In this document: piece after piece, positions 16,416-24,725 of the stretch | Layout: each line of letters starts with the position of its first letter | Position numbering within the stretch: position 1 is the stretch's first letter | NCBI GenBank assembly: GCA_043747555.1 | Contig: JAYTOY010000081.1 | Span: 21,349 to 85,348, forward strand | DNA: 64,000 nucleotides | Source of the DNA: JAYWDA01 sp043747555 | GTDB taxonomy: Bacteria > Bdellovibrionota > Bdellovibrionia > Bdellovibrionales > Bdellovibrionaceae | Reading direction: 5' to 3' | Program-made: the position numbers and the translations under genes | The notes under the pieces: model-generated | The model's input: the letters and a program-made list of their open reading frames with translations, nothing else | The model's database searches: none | Told to the model about the DNA's origin: nothing

Positions 16416-17446
16416 TGGGACTTGTCGAAAAATATTTAATCACCAACGAATTAAATATCCGGCGCTATCGTCGCTTTAAAAAAGATAAAGTCGCGATCTT
16501 TTCTGTGTTTGTGATTTTAAGTTTAATTTTCCTTAGCTGCACCGCTGAACTGTGGGTAAATAATCGTCCGCACGTGGTGAAATATCATGGCCAATTATAC
16601 TTCCCTCTGGTGAAGGATTATCATCCCTCAGAATTAGGGATCGAAGATGAAGTCGTCACAGATTATCGTGCTTTAAAATTAGATGAAGGTGATTGGTGGA
16701 TTTGGCCCATCATTCAATGGGATCCTTTTGAAAGTAATAAAGCTCTTTCTGAATACCCGGCACCACCCTCCAAGCAAAATTGGTTTGGAACGGACGATCG
16801 CGGTCGAGATGTTTTAACTCGGCTGATTTATGGTCTGCGCTACACACTGGCTTATGCCTTATCGGTTTGGTTTCTATCTTATTTGTCTGGTTGTTTAGCC
16901 GGAGCCTTTATGGGTTATGCCGGCGGCCGCGTGGATTTAGTCGGTTCAAGAATTGTTGAAGTGGTTGAAAGTATGCCGGCCTTTTTTGTGATCATTACGG
17001 CGGTCGCTTTATTTTCGCCAACGCTCCCTTTGCTCATTTTGATCAATGTCATCTTTGGTTGGACGTCGATATCTGGTTATATGCGGGCGCAATTTTTATC
17101 ACTTAGAAAACGTGAATACGTTGAAGCGGCACGAGCCATTGGTTCCAGCCACTGGCGAATTATTTCAAAACATATTTTTCCAAACGCATTAACGCCTATT
17201 GTGACTTTCGCGCCGTTTACGATTGCAGCGAATGTTATTTCGCTGGCGTATTTGGATTATTTAGGTTTAGGACTCATCCCACCAACACCCAGTTGGGGAG
17301 AACTATTGGGCCAAGCTCAAAAATATTTCACCATCGCCGAGTGGCTTGTATGGGCTCCATCTGGAGCATTATTGATCACATTAACCATGCTAATTAATAT
17401 CGGTCTTGCTATTCGCGATGCCTTCGATTCGAAATATTCGGTCTAG
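16415..17446 (+). CDS. Peptide ABC transporter permease, DppC/OppC type
   Basis: A 343-residue inner-membrane permease that pairs with the DppB-type subunit. It has a first membrane segment at about residues 28-48, a periplasmic insert (50-125) and five further segments. Family signatures are NWFGTDDRGRDVLTRLIYG and the EAA loop REYVEAARAIGSSHWRIISKHI, followed by LDYLGLGLIPPTPSWGELL. The start codon shares one base with the stop of the upstream permease (TAATG), indicating translational coupling. Confidence 0.9.
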   Translation: MGLVEKYLITNELNIRRYRRFKKDKVAIFSVFVILSLIFLSCTAELWVNNRPHVVKYHGQLYFPLVKDYHPSELGIEDEVVTDYRALKLDEGDWWIWPIIQWDPFESNKALSEYPAPPSKQNWFGTDDRGRDVLTRLIYGLRYTLAYALSVWFLSYLSGCLAGAFMGYAGGRVDLVGSRIVEVVESMPAFFVIITAVALFSPTLPLLILINVIFGWTSISGYMRAQFLSLRKREYVEAARAIGSSHWRIISKHIFPNALTPIVTFAPFTIAANVISLAYLDYLGLGLIPPTPSWGELLGQAQKYFTIAEWLVWAPSGALLITLTMLINIGLAIRDAFDSKYSV

Positions 17447-17494
17447 ATCATTAATCTCATTAGCATCTAAAGTATCACCAGTCTGAACTCGGTG

Positions 17495-17596
17495 ACCGTC
17501 TGAAACTGCCCCACTTAAGCCCTTTAAATATCAGAACAATCTTGAGGCGTAAAGCTGCCCTAAGCACACTTAAGTGAGGCAGTTTCTTACCGTCTG
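17495..17596. repeat. 18-bp inverted repeat flanked by 8-bp direct repeats
   Basis: GAAACTGCCCCACTTAAG (17502-17519) is repeated inverted at 17569-17586 with one mismatch. The pair is bracketed by the 8-base direct repeat ACCGTCTG (17495-17502 and 17589-17596). A third copy of the core, AACTGCCTCACTTAA, is found at 18066-18080. The layout recalls a small mobile repeat (MITE-like), but the direct repeats do not abut both arms equally. It could also be a hairpin ending the transporter operon. Confidence 0.45.
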
Positions 17597-17719
17597 GGGA
17601 CTGGGGGGCACCTATCAAATCGTGTAAATTCAACCTACCAATTTAAGAATATTTAAGGACATTAATGACTTTTGTGACTTTGTAGAGTAGATATTCTCCT
17701 AACATCAAACGGAGGATTT

Positions 17720-18040
17720 ATGAAAAAAATGTTAGCGATTTTAACGCTGATACTGGCGCCAACCCTAGCTCTTGCAGGATCAAATGTGACCTGTGATGGC
17801 GTTTCTGATCCAAATATAACTCTCATACTCATTGTCAAGAATGCTAAAATACTTCAGATGCGTGCACAGCCCCAAGGCTCATTACCACCTAGCTTTGGAA
17901 TTCGATTCGCTCGAGATAATGGACGATCTTCACTTTACACAGTGAGTGGCGTCGGCGGATTTTTAGAAGTTCAAAACTCAGTTTTACGTAATGAGGGCGG
18001 ATGGTTAACTTTTGCAGGCGAAAGATTTGAGTGTAATTAA
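17720..18040 (+). CDS. Small secreted protein of unknown function
   Basis: A 106-residue protein with a signal peptide (MKKMLAILTLILAPTLALAG). The mature part begins SNVTCDG and ends ERFECN, giving two Cys near the ends that may pair; the middle is beta-strand-rich. CGGAGGA precedes the ATG. The gene is monocistronic and lies between copies of the AACTGCC repeat. No domain is recognised. Confidence 0.65.
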   Translation: MKKMLAILTLILAPTLALAGSNVTCDGVSDPNITLILIVKNAKILQMRAQPQGSLPPSFGIRFARDNGRSSLYTVSGVGGFLEVQNSVLRNEGGWLTFAGERFECN

Positions 18041-18062
18041 ATTTAAAAGCAGTTTGAGCTTT

Positions 18063-18094
18063 AGCAACTGCCTCACTTAATTGGAGCAGTTGCT
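18063..18094. terminator. Hairpin after the small secreted-protein gene
   Basis: AGCAACTG (18063-18070) pairs perfectly with CAGTTGCT (18087-18094). The left side contains the same AACTGCCTCACTTAA core found in the inverted repeat upstream of the gene. No poly-T follows. It is located between convergent genes and may serve both. Confidence 0.4.
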
Positions 18095-18108
18095 GATTTC
18101 GAGTCACC

Positions 18109-19104
18109 TTATCGAAATAGCTGAAGAATTTCTTTAGGAAAGTCCACCCAATCCTGTTCAGACTTATTTTGTTCTTTAGGAACTAGTGTCCGCAGCCTAA
18201 GAGACACTATTTTTTTCTCAGGGATAACAACTAGATACTGTCCTTGATCACCGATTATGTACGCTGCTGTCATGCCATTTTGCCTTAGCAGATTCCAATT
18301 CATGCCAAAGTCAGAATTTTTTTCGGATGGTTTTTGAATTTGTTCAAGCCAGGTTTGCGATAATATTTTTTTACCGTCCCAGACTCCATTTTGTGCCCAA
18401 AGGTTGCCGATTTTTAAAATATCATAATTTCTAAGTTTTAAACCGCTGGCAGAATTAATATGACCCAGCTTATCTTTATCCCAGCCCCATTTTTGAATTC
18501 CTAATGGCTCCATCAGCTTATTTTTTACAAGAGCCTCGGAATCATTGTCCGTCGCTTTTGAAATCACAAATCCCAGAAGTAAAGAATTCGTATCAGACTC
18601 AACAAAAGAATCGCCCGGCTCTTTGCGAGGAAGTTGGGATTTAACCCACGCCCAGCTGTCAGAAGCCTTGTACCAAGGATCTTTCTCATCATCAGAAAAC
18701 CCAGTGGTGTGATAAAGCAAATTCAGAACTTTTATTTGCGAACGATTATCAACCCACTCAGGAATCCATTGAGCCAGCGAACTTTCTAAGGTTACATTCC
18801 CCTCATCCATTAAAGACCCTAAAGCCAACGTAATAATTCCCGGAGTCATGCCTTGCAGATAATAAAAAGTCAGCGGGCTTTCCCAATTATTTTCGACTAA
18901 AAACTTTCCATCTTGAAAGATGATCAGACTTCCGGTTTTATTGTCTTCGGCTTTTTTGATGAAAGCTTCGAAATTAAAAGGATTCTTCTTGGATTTTTTA
19001 GATTTTTTTGAAATGACTGGTTTTTTAGCAGAAGTTTTTTTTGCGGCAAAGGTCGGTCCAAAAAAAAAGCAGATTAAAATAAATATTAAAAGTTTTTTCA
19101 CCAT
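18109..19104 (-). CDS. Exported beta-lactamase-fold protein with lost catalytic residues
   Basis: A 331-residue exported protein with a signal peptide (to about residue 21) and a Lys/Ser-rich linker. The rest aligns with the class C beta-lactamase/esterase family (Pfam beta-lactamase): SLIIFQDGKFLVE, LGSLMDEGNVTLESSLAQWIP, LLYHTTGF and LRNYDILKIGNLW. At the three catalytic positions it differs: SxxK is replaced by GMTP, the Tyr motif by FVESDTN, and the third motif reads GDQGQYL. Serine hydrolysis is therefore unlikely. It may bind peptidoglycan fragments or act as a scaffold or sensor. Its start codon lies inside a 14-bp inverted repeat. It follows speA on the same strand after 49 bases. Confidence 0.75.
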   Translation of the reverse strand: MVKKLLIFILICFFFGPTFAAKKTSAKKPVISKKSKKSKKNPFNFEAFIKKAEDNKTGSLIIFQDGKFLVENNWESPLTFYYLQGMTPGIITLALGSLMDEGNVTLESSLAQWIPEWVDNRSQIKVLNLLYHTTGFSDDEKDPWYKASDSWAWVKSQLPRKEPGDSFVESDTNSLLLGFVISKATDNDSEALVKNKLMEPLGIQKWGWDKDKLGHINSASGLKLRNYDILKIGNLWAQNGVWDGKKILSQTWLEQIQKPSEKNSDFGMNWNLLRQNGMTAAYIIGDQGQYLVVIPEKKIVSLRLRTLVPKEQNKSEQDWVDFPKEILQLFR

Positions 19105-19133
19105 GGAGGATTAGTGTATTCCATGGTGAAAAA
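19094..19133 (-). promoter_or_regulatory. 14-bp inverted repeat covering the start codon of the beta-lactamase-fold gene
   Basis: TTTTTCACCATGGA (19094-19107) and TCCATGGTGAAAAA (19120-19133) are exact inverted copies with a 12-base loop. In the minus-strand mRNA the second arm contains the start codon (19102-19104), so folding would hide it. No Shine-Dalgarno is visible. An ATG in the first arm opens an 8-codon reading frame (19098-19124) that ends just inside the main gene in another frame. Confidence 0.55.
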
Positions 19134-19153
19134 TCAAACAGTCCAGATTATTT

Positions 19154-21061
19154 TTATTCGGCTTCTTCCAGGTAGGTGTAGCCCGACAGCCCCTCTTCAT
19201 AATGTTTTATGAGGAGTTTTGCCTCTTGTTTTGTGATCGTGCCTTTTTGAATGCTTTCTTCTGTCGCCTGACGAACGCTATCGACCATTTCAGTGCGGCC
19301 ATACTGGACGTACGTAAGAACTTCCGTCACCGTATCTCCCGGCACATAATGATCGATTGTGTAGCCTGCTTCGCTCAGTGAAATATGAACGGCATCGGTG
19401 TCACCGAAAAGATTATGAAGGTCTCCTAAGATCTCTTGGTAAGCACCCGTTAAAAAGACGCCGACATAATAAGGCTGACCGTGTTCGTAGTTGTGCAGTT
19501 GAATCGTATCTTTAAAATCACCAGTGATCGTATCAATAAATTTCTCGATCTTACCGTCAGAATCACAAGTTAGATCAGCTAAAGTGGCAGATGTCGAAGG
19601 CTCTTCATTCAGTCGATGAATTGGCATCACCGGAAAAACCTGTCCCACGGCCCATGAATCAGGAACAGATTGAAACACTGAAAAGTTACAAAAGTATGTA
19701 TCGCATAATTCTTGTGAAAGCCTGGCCAAAATATCTTCACAATCAGGAGTCACCTTTGCAATAGATAGCATCTTTGTTGCAATCGCAAAGTACATGCTTT
19801 CACACCAAGCTCGTTGTTCCAAAGAAACTACACCGTAAGTAAAGAGCTGCAAAGTTTCATCTTTTGACTGAGTTAAATCATTGAAACACTCGTTGATGTT
19901 ATCGCGATTCACTTTTTCAAAAATATACTGCATGTCCTGCATGATCCGAGGATCTGATTTAATGGCAGGGCGGGGAGGCGTATGACGGAATAAATTATTT
20001 ACACCCATAACATTAAAAACTAAAACTGAGTGATGGGCGACCAGGGCGCGACCGGACTCGGTCACAATATTAGGATGCGGAATTCCCTTTTCATCGCACA
20101 AAGCTTGTAAGGTCGAAACAACGTCGTTGGCATATTCTTGTTCACTGTAATTAATCGAGCTGTCTGAATTGCCAGTGCCATCGTAGTCAACACCCAGACC
20201 GCCACCAACATCGATGTATTTAAGTTCTGCGCCCATGGCATAAAGCTCTGTGAAAAATCGAGCGCCTTCTTTTAATGAAGATTTAATGCTAGAAATCGAC
20301 GGGACTTGCGAACCAATATGATAGTGAAGCAATTGCAAGCAATCCAGCAGACCTTCTTTTTTCAGAAGCTCAACACCTTCAACAATTTCAACTGCCGTCA
20401 GACCAAACTTAGAGCGAGCCCCTGAAGAGTCAACCCATTTACCCGCACCCTGCGTATTCAGCTTTGCACGGAAGCCAATCTGTGGCCGAGTATTAAGTTT
20501 TTTTGCCGCTGCAATAATCATCGGAAGTTCTTCACGACGATCCACAACAATGATCGTGTTGCGACCTAATTTTTGCGAAAGTAAAGCGGTCTCAATGTAC
20601 TCGACGTCCTTAAATCCATTGCAAATAATCACTGCGTTCGGAGTGTTCATCAAAGCAAGAACGACTAAAAGTTCAGGTTTTGACCCGCATTCTAAACCAA
20701 GGCGTAAATCTTTTCCGAATTTTACCAGTTCCTGGACCAAATGTTTTTGTTGATTTACTTTGATCGGATAAACGCCGCAGTATTGACCTTTGTAACCGTG
20801 ATCAATAAATGCTTTTTGGAAACAGCCGTGCAAAAGTTCGACGCGGGCTTTAATGATATCTTGAAAGCGGATCATGATCGGAATTCTGATCCCACGATCC
20901 AAAAGATCCTGAGTCAGCTCATACAAATCAACTTGCGGACCTTGGCTGCCGGCAGGGGTGACAATGACGTTTCCCTGCGAGTTGATTTTAAAATAACCGC
21001 TTCCCCAGTTGTTAATGCCATACAGGGACGCACTTTTTTCAACACTCCAAGATTCTGACAT
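19154..21061 (-). CDS. speA: Biosynthetic arginine decarboxylase
   Basis: A 635-residue PLP enzyme of the SpeA type, converting arginine to agmatine and CO2 in the cytoplasm. The N-terminus WSVEKSASLYGINNWGSGYF is the family start. PLP-barrel features include GVYPIKVNQQKHLV (PLP Lys), GLECGSKPELL, HIGSQV, YIDVGGGLGVDYDG and VTESGRALVAHH. The length matches E. coli SpeA (about 650). With the agmatinase at 12.4-13.5 kb it forms the arginine route to putrescine. It lies 32 bases downstream of leuS on the same strand. Confidence 0.95.
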   Translation of the reverse strand: MSESWSVEKSASLYGINNWGSGYFKINSQGNVIVTPAGSQGPQVDLYELTQDLLDRGIRIPIMIRFQDIIKARVELLHGCFQKAFIDHGYKGQYCGVYPIKVNQQKHLVQELVKFGKDLRLGLECGSKPELLVVLALMNTPNAVIICNGFKDVEYIETALLSQKLGRNTIIVVDRREELPMIIAAAKKLNTRPQIGFRAKLNTQGAGKWVDSSGARSKFGLTAVEIVEGVELLKKEGLLDCLQLLHYHIGSQVPSISSIKSSLKEGARFFTELYAMGAELKYIDVGGGLGVDYDGTGNSDSSINYSEQEYANDVVSTLQALCDEKGIPHPNIVTESGRALVAHHSVLVFNVMGVNNLFRHTPPRPAIKSDPRIMQDMQYIFEKVNRDNINECFNDLTQSKDETLQLFTYGVVSLEQRAWCESMYFAIATKMLSIAKVTPDCEDILARLSQELCDTYFCNFSVFQSVPDSWAVGQVFPVMPIHRLNEEPSTSATLADLTCDSDGKIEKFIDTITGDFKDTIQLHNYEHGQPYYVGVFLTGAYQEILGDLHNLFGDTDAVHISLSEAGYTIDHYVPGDTVTEVLTYVQYGRTEMVDSVRQATEESIQKGTITKQEAKLLIKHYEEGLSGYTYLEEAE

Positions 21062-21093
21062 TAATTCTTCCCCCGGCTAATTATTTCGCCTGA

Positions 21094-23490
21094 CTATTTA
21101 ACTATCAGATTCAATATTTTCCCGGGTTTGTAAATAACTTTATCAATATTTTTTCCTCCTAGCGCTGCTAGAACCGTCGGAATCTTCTGAGCCTCTTCCA
21201 GTGCGGTTTTTTCAGGGGCATCAACAGCGATTTCAATAGTTCCACGCATTTTACCGTTCACTTGCACTCCCAAAGTCGCTGTAATGTCGGTGACGAAACT
21301 TGGATTAAATTTTGGCCAAGGTGCCAGGGAAACAAAGTCTTTTTCCCCCAGAATAGTCCACATTTCTTCGGCCATGTGTGGAGCAAAGGGCATCAACAGC
21401 TGCACCAGCGGCTTTAATGCGGCTCTAGGCTTGATTTCCAGTCGATAGAGCTCGTTGACTAAAATCATCATGGCGCTGATTGCTGTGTTGAATCCCATAT
21501 TTTCGATATCTTCTGTGACCTTTTTAATCGTTTTGTGCAGAATTTTTTCGGCCTCAGGGGGGAGAGCCACATCAGTGGCGTGACACTGCCCTTCGTCATT
21601 GGCAACCATTCGCCAGACGCGATCTAAAAAGCGGCGAACGCCATCAATCCCCTTATCAGACCAGGGCTTATCTTTATCCATAGGACCTAAGAAGCTAATA
21701 TAGGTTCGTAAAATATCGGCGCCGTATTTGCCGTGCAATTCGTCGAGGTTAACGAAATTGCCTCGGGATTTAGAAATTTTTTCGCCATCAGTTCCTAAGA
21801 TAAGGCCTTGATGAGCTAATTTTTTAAAGGGCTCCTCATGGGAAACGATCCCAGCATCAAACAAAACTTTTTGCCAAAATCGAGCGTATAAAAGATGTCC
21901 TACGGTGTGTTCGGCGCCGCCCACATACAAATCAACAGGCATCCAATATTTTTGCGCTTCAAAAGAAAAAGGGTCCTGTTCATTCAAGGGGTCTGTATAC
22001 CGTAAGAAGTACCACGAAGACCCCGCCGAGCCCGGCATCGTGTCTGTTTCTCGAAAACCCTTTTCTCCGTCTTTATCCGTGTATTCCATCCAAGATTTAT
22101 TGCGAGCTAACGGCGCTTCACCTTTTTCTGAGGGTTGATAGTCGCTGACTTCCGGCAGAAGAACAGGAAGTTCATTTTTCGGTAAAGTCTTTAGCCCTTT
22201 TTGCGGAAAATGCACAACAGGAAAAGGTTCGCCCCAGTATCTTTGGCGACTGAAAAGCCAGTCGCGAAATTTATACTGAATCTCTTTTTGGCCAATGCCA
22301 TTTTCTTGTAAATGTTCTGTCATTCGGTGAATGGCATCGTTTTTTTCTAAGCCGTTTAAAAAATGACTGTTGATTAGTTTTCCGTCGCCTTCAAAAGGAA
22401 GTTCATCTGAACTTTCAAGAACTCGAACAATGGAAAGCCCGAATTTTTTAGCAAATTCAAAATCTCTGGCATCGTGACCGGGCACACCCATGATAGCGCC
22501 AGTGCCATAATCCATCAAAACATAGTCGCTGATATAAATTGGAATTTGAATATTTGGATCCAGCGGGTGCTGGGCAAAAGCGCCTGTCATTTCACCGGTT
22601 TTTTCAGTGGCGGCTTTGCGATCGACTTCGCTTTTGCCGGCGGATTTTTTAATGTAAGCATCGACCGCCGCTTTTTTTTCAAAGGTCGTGATAAAAGGAA
22701 TCAATGGATGTTCCGGCGCTAGAACCATAAAAGTAACGCCAAACAAAGTATCAGGTCGGGTTGTGAAAACTGAAATTTCATGGGTTTTAATCTTAAAAGT
22801 GACTTGCGCCCCTTCAGATTTTCCAATCCAGTTTCGCTGCCCCTCTTTTGTGCGATGGGGCCAATCCACTTTATCTAAGTCATGTAATAATCGTTCAGCG
22901 TAATCTGTAATTTTCAGCATCCACTGTTTCATGGGTTGTCGAAATACTGGATGGCCACCGCGTTCGCTTTTTCCGTCCACCACTTCTTCATTGGCCAACA
23001 CAGTTCTTAAAGCAGGACACCAGTTGACCGGCACTTCTTTTTGATAGGCAAGCCCGCGATCATGAAGCTTGGTAAAAATATATTGGGTCCATTTGTAAAA
23101 TTTTGGATCACAGGTTGAAATTTCCCGACTCCAGTCAAAGCTAAAGCCAAAAGACTTTAATTGCCGGCGAAAAGTTTCAATCGCTTGGTCTGTTGTTTTT
23201 GAAGGGTGGACACCCGTTTGAATAGCATATTGTTCAGCCGGCAAGCCAAAAGCGTCGTAGCCCATCGGATGAAGAACGTTAAAGCCTTGGGCTCGCTTAT
23301 ACCGCGAAATAATATCTGTCGGCGTGTACGAGGCAATGTGGCCAATGTGCAGGCCTGATCCCGAAGGGTAAGGAAACATATCTAAAGCAAAGTACTTAGG
23401 TCGAGTCGACTTGTTATCGGCTTGGAAAGTTTTTTTCTCTATCCAGCGCTTTTGCCAAGCAGATTCTGTGTCCAAGGGCTTGTATGTCAT
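21094..23490 (-). CDS. leuS: Leucyl-tRNA synthetase
   Basis: A 798-residue class I aminoacyl-tRNA synthetase charging tRNA-Leu. The HIGH signature is in PYPSGSGLHIGHIASYTPTD and the KMSKS loop in GTDGEKISKSRGNFVNLDE. The editing domain (about 220-410) contains the Thr-rich ISVFTTRPDTLFG and MGVPGHDARD. The anticodon-binding domain and C-terminal extension are present. Length is slightly below that of E. coli LeuS (860). The ATG at 23490 begins MTYKPLDTESAWQKRW, the expected N-terminus. Confidence 0.95.
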   Translation of the reverse strand: MTYKPLDTESAWQKRWIEKKTFQADNKSTRPKYFALDMFPYPSGSGLHIGHIASYTPTDIISRYKRAQGFNVLHPMGYDAFGLPAEQYAIQTGVHPSKTTDQAIETFRRQLKSFGFSFDWSREISTCDPKFYKWTQYIFTKLHDRGLAYQKEVPVNWCPALRTVLANEEVVDGKSERGGHPVFRQPMKQWMLKITDYAERLLHDLDKVDWPHRTKEGQRNWIGKSEGAQVTFKIKTHEISVFTTRPDTLFGVTFMVLAPEHPLIPFITTFEKKAAVDAYIKKSAGKSEVDRKAATEKTGEMTGAFAQHPLDPNIQIPIYISDYVLMDYGTGAIMGVPGHDARDFEFAKKFGLSIVRVLESSDELPFEGDGKLINSHFLNGLEKNDAIHRMTEHLQENGIGQKEIQYKFRDWLFSRQRYWGEPFPVVHFPQKGLKTLPKNELPVLLPEVSDYQPSEKGEAPLARNKSWMEYTDKDGEKGFRETDTMPGSAGSSWYFLRYTDPLNEQDPFSFEAQKYWMPVDLYVGGAEHTVGHLLYARFWQKVLFDAGIVSHEEPFKKLAHQGLILGTDGEKISKSRGNFVNLDELHGKYGADILRTYISFLGPMDKDKPWSDKGIDGVRRFLDRVWRMVANDEGQCHATDVALPPEAEKILHKTIKKVTEDIENMGFNTAISAMMILVNELYRLEIKPRAALKPLVQLLMPFAPHMAEEMWTILGEKDFVSLAPWPKFNPSFVTDITATLGVQVNGKMRGTIEIAVDAPEKTALEEAQKIPTVLAALGGKNIDKVIYKPGKILNLIVK

Positions 23491-23634
23491 AGAGGCCTCA
23501 TATTCTTAGTGCGGAACTTGTAGCGATCTTAGTCCGGTTCTTCGTTGAACCTAGTAAAGAGTCTGTAGAATTAAATATCAAATTCAAAATCTCGACTCAA
23601 TGGATTCGACCATTGCCGCGATACGTATATTGAT

Positions 23635-24669
23635 ATGGTAAGTAATGCAGTCGTAAGATCACCTCGAAGTCGTCGTATCTTGGTGATCGATGAAGATTTA
23701 GATAGCTTGAACATCCTCCTGGAGCCCCTTCGTTGGGAAGGTTACGATGCCCGCGGAGCCCGGAGTGTTCAAGAAGGTCTCCAGCTTATTGAAAGCTGGA
23801 CGCCGCATATTGCCCTTTTGGACTTGGCTGCTGATCGCGAGGGCATGCATTCCTTGCATAAAATCCGCCAAAAATTAACCCACAGCTCATGTTTGATCAT
23901 TTCTGAGGATGCTTCAACAGAAGCCATCATTATGTGTTTGGATGCTGGGGCTGACGATTATATTATTAAACCTTTTGTTCCCCTTGAACTTTTGGCTCGT
24001 ATCAGAACGCACCTTCGTATTCGGGATCTGCACGAACAATTAGTGTATGCCAATGAAAGACTGAAAGAGCTTGTCGACACCGATGACTTAACCGGTCTTT
24101 ACAATATGCGATCGCTGTATCAGCGGTTAGAATTTGAAATCGAGCGAGCCCGCAGATTCAATCGGGGCGTTGTTTGTGTGATGATGGATATGGATTTTTT
24201 TAAAACCGTTAATGATGGACATGACCATCTTTTCGGCAGCCATGTGTTGACCGAAGTCGGTAAGATTATCAAAGAAAACACCCGTAACACTGATATTGCT
24301 GCCAGATATGGTGGCGATGAATTTTTAGTGGTTTTAACCGAGGTCAACTATGAAGGCGCCATTTTGTTTTGTGAACGTCTTCGTCAGAGCGTTGAAACGA
24401 AGAACTTTATCAATGGGGAAGATTCTATTCGCCTGACGATTTCGATAGGTTTTACAACCCATCCCGTGAGTGAAAAAATCAATGCTCGTGAGATGGTTCG
24501 GCGCGCAGATCATGCACTATATGAAGCCAAAAGACAGGGACGAAATCGAGTTTGTTATTTCGAAGCTGAAAGTAACATAAGAGTTCTTAATCCCGCCGGC
24601 TCAAGGCCTGCGACGCCCGCTCAGCCGGCCGCTTCAAAAGGTAAAATTAGGAAGAAAAACGCCAGCTAA
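23635..24669 (+). CDS. Response regulator diguanylate cyclase (REC-GGDEF)
   Basis: A 344-residue cytoplasmic c-di-GMP synthase. The receiver domain (about 13-130) has the acidic pair in VIDEDLD, a phospho-acceptor Asp in ALLDLAAD and the Lys in IIKPFVPLELLARIR. The GGDEF domain (about 148-315) carries DTDDLTGLYNMR, FFKTVNDGHDHLFG and an intact RYGGDEFLV. The inhibitory I-site RxxD is present as RNTD five residues before GGDEF, implying product inhibition. A basic, Pro/Ala-rich tail follows. No histidine kinase is adjacent. The PilZ protein at 28.9 kb could be an effector. Confidence 0.92.
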   Translation: MVSNAVVRSPRSRRILVIDEDLDSLNILLEPLRWEGYDARGARSVQEGLQLIESWTPHIALLDLAADREGMHSLHKIRQKLTHSSCLIISEDASTEAIIMCLDAGADDYIIKPFVPLELLARIRTHLRIRDLHEQLVYANERLKELVDTDDLTGLYNMRSLYQRLEFEIERARRFNRGVVCVMMDMDFFKTVNDGHDHLFGSHVLTEVGKIIKENTRNTDIAARYGGDEFLVVLTEVNYEGAILFCERLRQSVETKNFINGEDSIRLTISIGFTTHPVSEKINAREMVRRADHALYEAKRQGRNRVCYFEAESNIRVLNPAGSRPATPAQPAASKGKIRKKNAS

Positions 24670-24725
24670 TTTAGCTAAAAGCATTCTTAAGTTGACTCGA
24701 AGGATTGGCTTTTTATAGTGATCCT

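Noticed and set aside
17495..17596. True transposon or MITE with target duplication
   Set aside because: The 8-bp direct repeats are exact but do not sit equally against both arms and no transposase is near; kept only as a repeat.
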